In this document: piece by piece, positions 1 to 6,269 of the stretch
Layout of the letters: every line of letters begins with the position of its first letter
How positions within the stretch are numbered: position 1 is the stretch's first letter
Assembly (NCBI GenBank): GCA_035275545.1
Contig: DATEMP010000369.1
Coordinates: forward strand, 1 to 9,080
Source: WS-11 sp035275545
GTDB taxonomy: Bacteria > Eisenbacteria > RBG-16-71-46
Direction of reading: 5' to 3'
Length of the DNA: 9,080 bases
Notes under the pieces: generated by a model
The model's input: only the letters and a program-made list of their open reading frames with translations
Told to the model about the DNA's origin: nothing
Database searches by the model: none
Position numbers and translations under genes: made by a program

Positions 1-1
1 C

Positions 2-328
2 TCGCGCGGGCCCGGGGGCGAGCGGATCCCGGCGTTCCACTACACGTGGGAGCAATCCAGCTTCAACCCGGTCGATCACCGGCTGCGCTCGCACATCCAC
101 TTCCGGCTCGCCGGCGGCCGCACGCACCGGCGTGCGTTCTCGTACGACTGGCGGATGTGGACGCTGCCCGAGCTGCGCGAGCTGCTGGAGGAAGCGGGGT
201 TCCGCGACGCGTGGGTGTACGTGCAGGACTGGGACGACCGTGCGCATCAGCCGCTCGACACCTACTCGCGCCGCGAGCGCTTCGAGAACCAGATCGGGTG
301 GCTCGCCTACGTGGTGGGGATCACCTAG
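2..328 (+). CDS. Class I SAM-dependent methyltransferase, C-terminal part (5'-truncated by window edge)
   Basis: An open frame runs from base 2 to a TAG stop at 326-328, giving about 108 residues; the N-terminus lies outside the window. Visible motifs are FHYTWEQSSFNPV, then HIHFRLAGG, then RRAFSYDWRMWTLPELRELL followed by EEAGF. This order (a YVWEQ-like strand, a HIHF strand, an aromatic AF-YDWR-WTLPE segment, then a helix and an EAGF turn) matches the C-terminal half of a group of small class I methyltransferases of unknown substrate, in which the LPELRELLEEAGF segment is the usual late helix of the Rossmann-like fold. The SAM-binding glycine motif is not in view, so catalytic competence cannot be judged. 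Family assignment is from pattern recognition and the substrate is unknown. The downstream membrane-protein gene follows after 39 bp on the same strand and may be co-transcribed. Confidence 0.75.
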   Translation, partial: SRGPGGERIPAFHYTWEQSSFNPVDHRLRSHIHFRLAGGRTHRRAFSYDWRMWTLPELRELLEEAGFRDAWVYVQDWDDRAHQPLDTYSRRERFENQIGWLAYVVGIT

Positions 329-358
329 GATTTCGGGGTGCCGCAGCCGGCCGAATCT

Positions 359-364
359 GGAGGA
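359..364 (+). promoter_or_regulatory. Shine-Dalgarno site of the small membrane protein
   Basis: GGAGGA lies three bases before the ATG at 368. It favours this ATG over the in-frame GTG at 338, which would add ten residues and has no comparable site in front of it. Confidence 0.7.
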
Positions 365-367
365 CCC

Positions 368-835
368 ATGGATCTCGCCCACCTCTGGAGACTGCTCCAC
401 CTCTTCTTCTCGTTCGCGTTCGTGGGCAGCCTGATGGTTGCCGAGTGGAACGGGCGGGCGGCCCGGCGCGCCACCGACTGGACCGAGCGCGCCACCCTCT
501 ACCACGTGGTCCATGTCTCGGCGCGCACCTCGGGGATCGGCGCGCTCGTGCTCCTGGGGGTGTTCGGCCACCTCACCGCGGTGTCGCTCGGCTACTCGAT
601 GCGCACCGAGACCTGGCTCTGGTGGGTGACCGGGCTGTGGCTCGCGGCGATCGCGGTCATGGCGCTGGTGGTGATTCCCGCCGCCGCCCGACTGGCGGCC
701 ACGGCCGATATCGGGGCGGCGGGCGGCGAGCCGGCCGGCCACGACGCCGCCCAGGGGCGCTGGCGGCTGGGCAACGTGGTCATGAGCCTCCTCTACCTGG
801 CGCTGCTCGCGCTCATGGTATTTCGCTGGCGTTGA
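368..835 (+). CDS. Small four-helix integral membrane protein (DUF2269-like)
   Basis: This 155-residue protein is predicted to sit in the inner membrane. Hydrophobic segments are visible at about residues 7-26 (starting WRLLHLFFSFAFVGS), 56-76, 83-104 (rich in Trp, WLWWVTGLWLAA) and 134-153. A basic stretch, RAARRATDW, follows the first helix, and a Gly/Ala-rich hydrophilic loop lies between helices three and four. The overall pattern (an N-terminal LWRLLH-FFSFAFVG helix, four helices, about 150 residues) resembles small DUF2269-type membrane proteins with no established biochemical role. The ATG at 368 was chosen because of the strong ribosome-binding site before it. The gene lies 39 bp after the methyltransferase and is followed by a long hairpin, so it may be the last gene of that transcript. 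The function is unknown; membrane location is well supported, the family name less so. Confidence 0.82.
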   Translation: MDLAHLWRLLHLFFSFAFVGSLMVAEWNGRAARRATDWTERATLYHVVHVSARTSGIGALVLLGVFGHLTAVSLGYSMRTETWLWWVTGLWLAAIAVMALVVIPAAARLAATADIGAAGGEPAGHDAAQGRWRLGNVVMSLLYLALLALMVFRWR

Positions 836-844
836 TGCGAAACT

Positions 845-879
845 GGCCGGACCCGCCCTTCGGGCGGGTACCCCCGGCC
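845..879 (+). terminator. Long GC-rich bulged hairpin after the membrane-protein gene
   Basis: A perfect 8-bp stem, ACCCGCCC (851-858) with GGGCGGGT (862-869), closes on a three-base TTC loop. An outer 6-bp stem, GGCCGG (845-850) with CCGGCC (874-879), stacks on it with a four-base bulge at 870-873. It begins ten bases after the stop codon at 833-835. No T-run follows, so it is not a classical intrinsic terminator. It could be a transcript 3'-end stabiliser or part of a Rho-dependent end. Confidence 0.5.
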
Positions 880-920
880 GCACGGACACCATCGGAATAG
901 GCTCGACCTCTAATGCCCAC

Positions 921-928
921 GGAAAGGA
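921..928 (+). promoter_or_regulatory. Shine-Dalgarno site of the first paralog
   Basis: GGAAAGGA ends eight bases before the ATG at 937. It overlaps codons that would be translated from the upstream in-frame ATG at 913, so it decides for the start at 937 (943 is a possible alternative). Confidence 0.65.
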
Positions 929-936
929 TTCCGTCC

Positions 937-3612
937 ATGCGCATGACTACGCCCCGTCTTCTTCGCCAGTGCACGCTCGCGCTCATCATGGCGGCCTGCG
1001 TCGCGGCGCCCGCGGGCGCCGAGACCCAGGAAACCGCCGCCCGCGCTGCCCGGCTCAAGCAGGCGCAGATCCGCTTCATGATGCGCGGCGTCCAGCGCGA
1101 GCTGACCGAGCGCCGCCGCGAGGCGGCCGAGCAGCGTGCGCGTATCGCGGAGCTCAGGCGGCAGGGCAGGAAGATCTCGCACCGCGAGCTGGAGCGGCTG
1201 GAACGGGCCGAGGCGGGTCGCAAGGCCCGGCCGGCGCCGCTCGCCGAGCCGCCGGATCCGCCGATGCTGGGCACGTCCGCGCAGCAGGCGCCCGCGTCCG
1301 TGACCGCGATCGCGACCAACCAGCGGGTCAACAACCGGGCGACCGACACGGCGATCTGCGGCAGCCCGCCCTGCAGCGGGCTCCCCTGGTCGGGACAGTG
1401 CGAGGTGTCGATCGCCGCGCACGGGAATAATCTATTGGCGGCATGGAACGACGGTGAAGGGTTCGTGACCAACAACCAGACCCAGGGGTTCGCCTACTCC
1501 ACGAACAACGGCACGAGCTGGACGGACCCCGGCGTCCCGCCCACCACCGGCGGCGTCGGGACGTGGACCAGCGATCCGGTGGTGACGGTCAACGAGAAGA
1601 CCGGCGCCTTCTACTACGCCGCGCTCTGCGAGCCGACCGCGAGCACGAACGGCATCGCGGTGGTGAAGGGCACCTTCAGCGGCGGCGCGTTCGTCTGGCA
1701 GACGCCGCGCGTGGTGGTCCAGGGCAGCTACAACTCGGTGGTGTTCGACAAGGAGTGGCTGTCGGCCGATTCGCTGACCGGCAATCTCTACCTCATCTAT
1801 TCGCGGTTCTCCGCGGTGGGCGGCAACATCACCAGCAACCGGATCGATTTCCAGTACACGAGCCTCGACAACGCCTTCCCGTGGGCCGCAGCCGTCACGC
1901 TCTCCGCGACCGGGGACGCGGGCCTGGTCCAGGGGGCGCGCACCGCGGTGGGTCCGGCGGGCGAGGTGTGGGCGGCGTGGAACGCGATCGGCCAGAACCC
2001 GCCCTACTCGGACAGCATGCGGGTGCGCAGGATCAGCGGCGGCGGCGCGATCGTCGGGAGCCAGGTGACCGCGGTCACGCAGTTCACGAACTTCGGGAGC
2101 GGCGGCCCCGGATTCAATCGCGGGCTCGGATTCGCGTTCCCCGGCCTGGCGGTGGACCGCAGCACCGGTCCGCGCCGCGGGCGCGTCTACATGACGTGGA
2201 ACGAGTCGGTCAACTTCTACGACGACCCGATCGGCAACACGGGCACGACCGCCGAGAGCGAGCCCAACGACGCCCCCGGAACCGCCGATGCATTCACGAT
2301 GGGCAGGATCCTGACGGGCACCATGTCGTCCGGCACCGATCTCGACTACTGGAGTTTCGCCGGGGTGCAGGGGCAGACCATCATCTGCTCGATCGACGCG
2401 AACCCCACCGGGGCCCCCAGCCCCAACCTGGACGCCACGTTCAGGCTCTTCTGCACCGACGGCGGCACGCGGTTGGCGTTCTCCGAGTCCGGCGTAGGCG
2501 GGACCGGCCTGATCGTCTTCACCATTCCCGCGAACGGGAACTACACGCTGCGCGTCGCCTCGACCTCGCCGGACGGGATCACTCCACCCGGCACCGGCCC
2601 CTACCAGGTCGAGACCGGGCTGAACGGCGTGGTCACGGAGCGCGGCCGCGACCATCGCGACGTGTTCACGTCCTACTCCGACGTGGTGGGCACCTGGTCG
2701 GCACCGGTACGGGTCAACGGTGAGGCGGCGCGCTACGACGACTGGCTGCCCGAGATCGCGGTCGCCTCGAACGGCGACGTCTACACCGCGTGGTACGACT
2801 GGCGCGACGCTCCGGCGTCGCTGTGCACCGGCGCCTCGATGGTCTACCTCTCGCGCTCGAACAACGGCACCACCTCGTGGCCGGACGGCTCGCCGGTGAC
2901 GACCAACATCAGCCCGTGGACCACCGCCTACAGCAACATCGCTCCCAACCAGGGCGACTACATCGCGCTCTACGCCAACCAGAACGCCGCCTACACGTGC
3001 TGGTCGGACGGGCGCGACGGCGATCCGGACGTGTACATGGCGGCGGTCAGCCTGGGCTTCACCGCGGTGCAGGTCTCGCTGGCGGGCACCTACGCGGAGA
3101 CGGGGCTGGTCCGGCTCACCTGGTACGCCAGCGGTGACGAGCCCATCGTGGGCACCGTCTACCGCCGCACCGGCGACCAGGCCTGGACCGATCTCGGCCG
3201 CGCGGTCCCCGACGGCACCGGCCGCATCGTGTTCGAGGATCGCGCCGTCTCCCCCGGTACCCGGTACTTCTATCGCCTCGGATTCCACGATGGCTCGGCC
3301 GAGTCCTTCACTGCCGAGGTCGCGGTGGACGTGCCGCTCGCCGTGATCCCGGAGCTCGCGATCCAGAACGTGCGCCCCAACCCCAGCGAGCGCGAGATGT
3401 GGGTGTCGTTCTCGCTCCCGGCCGGTGAAACGGCGCGGCTCGAGCTGCTCGACATCTCGGGACGCCGGGTGCGCGAGCGCTCCGTGTCCGGGGCCGGCCA
3501 GCAGATGGTGGACCTGTCGGCGGGAGGCCCGCGGCTCACGCCCGGGATCTATCTGGTGCGGCTCACCCAGGGAAAGAGATCGGTGGTGACGCGGGCGAGC
3601 GTGGTGCGATAG
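937..3612 (+). CDS. Secreted BNR/sialidase-like beta-propeller protein with inserted PPC domain, Fn3-like domain and T9SS-type sorting domain (paralog 1)
   Basis: This 891-residue protein is predicted to be exported. A signal peptide spans residues 1-28 (basic start, LALIMAACVAA core, likely cleavage after AGA). Residues 33-98 are a highly charged Arg/Glu-rich helix, probably a coiled coil, followed by a Pro/Ala-rich linker. From residue 131 the propeller begins with a CGSPPC cysteine pair (C141, C146); blade motifs include AAWNDGEGF, YSTNNGTSW, WNESVNFYDD, WYDWRDAP and WSDGRDGDPDVY. Residues about 438-563 form a PPC (bacterial pre-peptidase C-terminal) domain: ESEPND start, LDYWSFAGVQGQT, FTIPANGNYTLRV. 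An Fn3-like domain lies at 711-800 and the sorting domain at 803-891. Three Asp-box positions are degraded (188-195, 580-587, 641-648), so sialidase activity is unlikely; the propeller is probably a binding scaffold, ligand unknown. The ATG at 937 is chosen for its ribosome-binding site and because it starts a normal signal peptide. It is the upstream member of a tandem duplication. Confidence 0.88.
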   Translation: MRMTTPRLLRQCTLALIMAACVAAPAGAETQETAARAARLKQAQIRFMMRGVQRELTERRREAAEQRARIAELRRQGRKISHRELERLERAEAGRKARPAPLAEPPDPPMLGTSAQQAPASVTAIATNQRVNNRATDTAICGSPPCSGLPWSGQCEVSIAAHGNNLLAAWNDGEGFVTNNQTQGFAYSTNNGTSWTDPGVPPTTGGVGTWTSDPVVTVNEKTGAFYYAALCEPTASTNGIAVVKGTFSGGAFVWQTPRVVVQGSYNSVVFDKEWLSADSLTGNLYLIYSRFSAVGGNITSNRIDFQYTSLDNAFPWAAAVTLSATGDAGLVQGARTAVGPAGEVWAAWNAIGQNPPYSDSMRVRRISGGGAIVGSQVTAVTQFTNFGSGGPGFNRGLGFAFPGLAVDRSTGPRRGRVYMTWNESVNFYDDPIGNTGTTAESEPNDAPGTADAFTMGRILTGTMSSGTDLDYWSFAGVQGQTIICSIDANPTGAPSPNLDATFRLFCTDGGTRLAFSESGVGGTGLIVFTIPANGNYTLRVASTSPDGITPPGTGPYQVETGLNGVVTERGRDHRDVFTSYSDVVGTWSAPVRVNGEAARYDDWLPEIAVASNGDVYTAWYDWRDAPASLCTGASMVYLSRSNNGTTSWPDGSPVTTNISPWTTAYSNIAPNQGDYIALYANQNAAYTCWSDGRDGDPDVYMAAVSLGFTAVQVSLAGTYAETGLVRLTWYASGDEPIVGTVYRRTGDQAWTDLGRAVPDGTGRIVFEDRAVSPGTRYFYRLGFHDGSAESFTAEVAVDVPLAVIPELAIQNVRPNPSEREMWVSFSLPAGETARLELLDISGRRVRERSVSGAGQQMVDLSAGGPRLTPGIYLVRLTQGKRSVVTRASVVR
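2248..2625 (+). other. PPC domain segment inserted in the propeller, copy 1
   Basis: The segment encodes residues 438-563: AESEPNDAPGTADAF, a TG-M-S-GTDLDYWSF strand pair, and FTIPANGNYTLRVAS, ending at GPYQVETGLNG. These are the usual landmarks of the PPC beta-sandwich: ESEPND, DxDYxSF, PAxGxYxLRV and the closing GPY. The segment lies between a blade strand (GRVYMTWNES) and the strand leading to the next Asp-box (RDHRDVFTS). Confidence 0.8.
3343..3609 (+). other. C-terminal T9SS type A / FlgD-Ig-like sorting domain, copy 1
   Basis: Residues 803-891. Landmarks are VRPNPS (start of the module), WVSFSLPAG, LELLDISGRRVRE, an Ala/Gly-rich turn, PGIYLVRLTQG and a terminal RASVVR. In the FCB group such modules direct substrates of the type IX secretion system to the outside of the cell. 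No secretion machinery is encoded in this window, so the sorting role is inferred. Confidence 0.75.
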
Positions 3613-3678
3613 GCTTTTCGCCGCAGGTCAGCACCCCGTCCCAACCACGCAGGACCTCTTTCGCATCGGGGTGGCCGC
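3613..3678 (+). other. 66-bp spacer between the two paralogs
   Basis: The spacer contains no convincing intrinsic terminator, only a weak five-base inverted repeat (AGGTC at 3625-3629, GACCT at 3653-3657) with a 23-base loop. A GGGGTGG stretch at 3668-3674, four bases before the GTG at 3679, is the best ribosome-binding candidate. The two paralogs are therefore probably co-transcribed, though a separate promoter cannot be excluded. Confidence 0.5.
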
Positions 3679-6210
3679 GTGCGGTTGCGCAGCACCATGG
3701 CCGTCGTCGCGTTCCTGGCCTCCGCGTCCCCGCCCGCGGCCGCGCAGAGCGTGCCCGTCGACGACCGCGCCCGCGCGCTCAAGTCGCTCCAGCAGCGCCG
3801 GGTTCTCGATCACGCGCAGGCGCGTCTCGATCGGGCGCTCGGGTTCTCTGAGCCGACCGGCGAAGCGGACGCCGCGGTTCAACTCGCCGGGGCCGACGAA
3901 ACCGCCGGCACGACCTCGTTCTCACCCAACTCCATCGTCAACAACCGCGCGACCGACACCGCCACCTGTGGCAGCCCGCCCTGCACCGGGCTGCCGTGGT
4001 CGGGGCAATCGAGCCCGACGATCGGGGCCATCGGCAACAACCTGGTCGCGGCGTGGAACGACGGCGAGGGATTCGTCACCGGGTTCAGCACGATCGGGTA
4101 CGGCTATTCCATCGACGGCGGCGTGACGTGGGTGGATGGCGGAGTGCCGCCCACCACGGGTGGTGTGGGCATCTGGACCAGCAATCCCGTCATCGCCGTG
4201 AACGAGAACAACGGTGGGTTCTATCTCGCCGCGACGTGCGAGCCGACCCTGAGCACCAACGGGGTCGCGGTGGTGAAGGGCACCTTTATCGGCGGCGCGA
4301 TCGCCTGGGGCACGCCGCGCGTGGTGGTCCAGGGCAGCTACAACTCGGTTGTGTTCGACGCGCCCTGGGTGGCCGCCGACCCGGTGTCGGGCAATCTGTA
4401 TCTCACCTACACGCGCTACACCGCGATCGGTGGCTCGATCACCAGCAACCGGATCGACTTCACGTTCACCAACCTCGACAACGCGTCCCCCTGGGCCGCA
4501 CCGGTCACCCTCTCCTCCGCGGCGGACGCCGGGCTGGTGCAGGGACCGCGGGTCGCGGTCGGACCCGCCGGTGAGGTGTGGACGGTCTGGAACGCAATCG
4601 GCGTCGATCCGCCCTACGCCGACCACATGCGGGTGCGCAGGATCACCGGCGGGGGCACGGTCCTGGGCGCTCAGGCGAACGCGGCCGACGAGTTCACCCA
4701 CTTTGGCTCCGGTGCTCCCGGGTTCAATCGCGGCATCGGGTTCGCGTTCCCGGCGCTGGCGGTCGATCGCACCGGCGGTCCCTACAGCGGGCGGGTCTAT
4801 CTCGCGTGGAACGAGTCGGTCAACTTCTACGACGACGCTCTCGGCAACATGGGAGCCACCGCCGAGAGCGAGCCCAACAACACGCCCGGCACTGGGACAC
4901 CGTTTACGATGGGCAGGATCCTGACGGGCGCCATCTCGTCCGCCAATGATTTCGACTACTGGAGCTTCGCGGGGGTGCAGGGGCAGACTGTCATCTGCCA
5001 TCTGGACTGCACTTCCGCCCCGGCGCTCGACGCCACCTTCCGGCTGTTCTGCAGCGACGGGGCCACCCGCCTCGCGTTCTCCGAGACCGGACTGGCCGGC
5101 AGCGGGCTGATCGTCTTCACCATCCCGGCGAACGGAACGTACGCGCTCCGCGTCGCGTCGACCTCGCCCGACGGCGTCACCCCGCCCGGCACCGGGCCCT
5201 ACACGATCTCGACCGGCCTCAATGGGGCGATCACCGAACGTGCGCGTGACCATCGCGACGTGTTCGTCACCTCGTCGGACAACGGGTCGTCGTGGAGCAC
5301 GCCGGTGCGCGTCAACGACGACCCGGCGCGATACGACAACTGGCTCCCCGAGATCGTGGTCGCCGACATCGGCCGTCCCTACGTCATCTGGTACGACTGG
5401 CGCGACGCCCCGCCCTCGACCTGTGCCGGGGTCTCGAACGTCTACCTCGCGCGCTCCGACGACGGCGGTGGCTCGTGGACCCAGCTCGGCCCGGTCACGG
5501 ACGCGCCGACCGCCTGGACCACCACCTACAGCAACATCGCCCCCAACCAGGGCGACCACATGGCGCTGTTCGGCAACACCGTCATGCTCCATCCCGCCTG
5601 GACCGACGGCCGGCATGGCGACCCCGACATCTTCACCGTGCCGATCCCGCTGATCGTGGTCCCGATCGCGGTCTCGCTCGCGGGCACCTACGCGGAGCCC
5701 GGGCTGGTGCGGCTCACCTGGTACGCACCGGCACCGGACGAGAGGGTCGCCACCGTCTACCGCCGCGCCGGCGACCAGGCCTGGAGCGATCTCGGCCGCG
5801 TGGTCCCGGACGGCACCGGCCGCATCGTGTTCGAGGATCGCGCCGTCGCCGCCGGCACCCGCTACCTCTACCGCCTCGGGCTCCGCGACGGCGCGGGCGA
5901 GACCCTCACCGACGAGGTCGCGGTCGACGTCCCGCTCGCGGTGGCGCCCGAGCTCGCCATCCAGCATGTGCGCCCGAACCCCAGCGCGCGGGAGATGTGG
6001 GTGTCGTTCTCGCTTCCCGCGGGCGAGGCCGCGCGGCTCGAGCTGCTCGACATCTCGGGGCGCCGGGTGCGCGAGCGCACCGTCGCGGGCGCGGGGCAGC
6101 AGATGGTGGACCTGGCGGCGGCGGGCTCGAGACTCGCGCCCGGGATCTACATCGTGCGGCTCACGCAGGGCCCGCGGTCCGTGGTGACGCGGGCGAGCGT
6201 CGTGCGTTAG
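3679..6210 (+). CDS. Secreted BNR/sialidase-like beta-propeller protein with inserted PPC domain, Fn3-like domain and T9SS-type sorting domain (paralog 2)
   Basis: This 843-residue protein is predicted to be exported. The GTG start at 3679 gives a signal peptide with two arginines, a hydrophobic MAVVAFLASA core and likely cleavage after AAA (about residue 22); the in-frame ATG at 3697 would lose the basic n-region. Residues 25-86 are a short charged helical region followed by a linker, not clearly alignable to copy 1. The propeller starts at residue 87 and includes the CGSPPC pair (C97, C102). It has three well-formed Asp-boxes: SIDGGVTW (144-151), SSDNGSSW (532-539) and SDDGGGSW (593-600). 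A PPC domain occupies about 394-516, between WNESVNFYDD and RDHRDVFVT. An Fn3-like domain (663-752) and the sorting domain (755-843, ending VVTRASVVR) follow. The catalytic Arg triad and Tyr/Glu pair of true sialidases cannot be recognised, so this is better called a sialidase-like propeller than an enzyme. A strong terminator follows the gene. It is likely displayed at or released from the cell surface; the ligand is unknown. Confidence 0.88.
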   Translation: MRLRSTMAVVAFLASASPPAAAQSVPVDDRARALKSLQQRRVLDHAQARLDRALGFSEPTGEADAAVQLAGADETAGTTSFSPNSIVNNRATDTATCGSPPCTGLPWSGQSSPTIGAIGNNLVAAWNDGEGFVTGFSTIGYGYSIDGGVTWVDGGVPPTTGGVGIWTSNPVIAVNENNGGFYLAATCEPTLSTNGVAVVKGTFIGGAIAWGTPRVVVQGSYNSVVFDAPWVAADPVSGNLYLTYTRYTAIGGSITSNRIDFTFTNLDNASPWAAPVTLSSAADAGLVQGPRVAVGPAGEVWTVWNAIGVDPPYADHMRVRRITGGGTVLGAQANAADEFTHFGSGAPGFNRGIGFAFPALAVDRTGGPYSGRVYLAWNESVNFYDDALGNMGATAESEPNNTPGTGTPFTMGRILTGAISSANDFDYWSFAGVQGQTVICHLDCTSAPALDATFRLFCSDGATRLAFSETGLAGSGLIVFTIPANGTYALRVASTSPDGVTPPGTGPYTISTGLNGAITERARDHRDVFVTSSDNGSSWSTPVRVNDDPARYDNWLPEIVVADIGRPYVIWYDWRDAPPSTCAGVSNVYLARSDDGGGSWTQLGPVTDAPTAWTTTYSNIAPNQGDHMALFGNTVMLHPAWTDGRHGDPDIFTVPIPLIVVPIAVSLAGTYAEPGLVRLTWYAPAPDERVATVYRRAGDQAWSDLGRVVPDGTGRIVFEDRAVAAGTRYLYRLGLRDGAGETLTDEVAVDVPLAVAPELAIQHVRPNPSAREMWVSFSLPAGEAARLELLDISGRRVRERTVAGAGQQMVDLAAAGSRLAPGIYIVRLTQGPRSVVTRASVVR
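4858..5226 (+). other. PPC domain segment inserted in the propeller, copy 2
   Basis: The segment encodes residues 394-516 with the same landmarks as copy 1 (ESEPNN, NDFDYWSF, FTIPANGTYALRV, GPYTISTGLNG). It is four codons shorter after the first cysteine and is placed at the same point of the propeller. Confidence 0.8.
5941..6207 (+). other. C-terminal T9SS type A / FlgD-Ig-like sorting domain, copy 2
   Basis: Residues 755-843. The module has the same order of motifs as copy 1, differing at 12 of 89 positions. It is the best-conserved part of the duplicated protein. Confidence 0.75.
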
Positions 6211-6213
6211 CGG

Positions 6214-6231
6214 CCGGTCGGCGTCGACCGG
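6214..6231 (+). repeat. Short perfect inverted repeat after paralog 2
   Basis: CCGGTCG (6214-6220) pairs with CGACCGG (6225-6231) across a four-base GCGT loop, four bases after the stop codon. It precedes the larger terminator hairpin and may help fold the transcript end. Confidence 0.45.
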
Positions 6232-6243
6232 AACAAACCGAAG

Positions 6244-6269
6244 CCCCCGACGGGTTGCCCCGCCGGGGG
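6244..6269 (+). terminator. Intrinsic-type terminator after paralog 2
   Basis: CCCCCGACGGG (6244-6254) pairs with CCCGCCGGGGG (6259-6269) across a TTGC loop, with one A-C mismatch in eleven pairs. The stem can extend outward by a G-T and an A-T pair. The flanks are A-containing upstream (GAACAAACCGAAG) and T-containing downstream (TTCGTGTCT), typical of a GC-rich genome's intrinsic terminator. It ends the paralog transcript 33 bases after the stop codon. Confidence 0.75.

Larger units (their letters stand above)
1327..6210 (+). repeat. Tandem direct gene duplication (blocks 1327-3612 and 3937-6210)
   Basis: The two blocks encode collinear protein sequence from VNNRATD to the C-terminus. They are 2286 and 2274 bases long; the 12-base difference is one four-codon indel inside the PPC domain (after C484 of copy 1 and C440 of copy 2). 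Identity counted by hand is 69 of the first 100 aligned residues and 77 of 89 in the sorting domain. Some DNA stretches are exactly shared, for example 29 bases at 3433-3461 and 6031-6059. Sequence upstream of the blocks is not recognisably similar. Confidence 0.9.

Noticed and set aside
46..900. Plus-strand open frame of 284 codons across the left edge genes
   Set aside because: It overlaps both the methyltransferase tail and the membrane protein in another frame and has a low-complexity Ala/Arg/Gly composition; the overlapped frames carry recognisable motifs.
909..914. TCTAAT as a -10 promoter element for paralog 1
   Set aside because: It matches TATAAT at five of six positions, but no -35-like hexamer lies at 16-18 bp; the nearest partial match (CGGACA at 883-888) is 20 bp away. 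Not strong enough to call.
913..936. ATG at 913 as the start of paralog 1
   Set aside because: It would place the GGAAAGGA site inside the coding region and add eight residues in front of a normal signal peptide. The ATG at 937 fits better.
1432..3288. Long minus-strand open frame of 618 codons opposite paralog 1
   Set aside because: It is rich in Gly, Ala, Arg and Val with no fold-like pattern, as expected antisense to a GC-rich gene. The plus-strand frame has clear domains, a signal peptide and a ribosome-binding site.
3922..5967. Long minus-strand open frame of 681 codons opposite paralog 2
   Set aside because: It resembles the antisense frame of paralog 1 only because the plus-strand genes are duplicates; no start signal or recognisable domain was found.
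937..6210. True sialidase (neuraminidase) enzymes
   Set aside because: Asp-boxes alone do not define activity; the FRIP-like motif, arginine triad and Tyr/Glu nucleophile pair could not be recognised in either copy.
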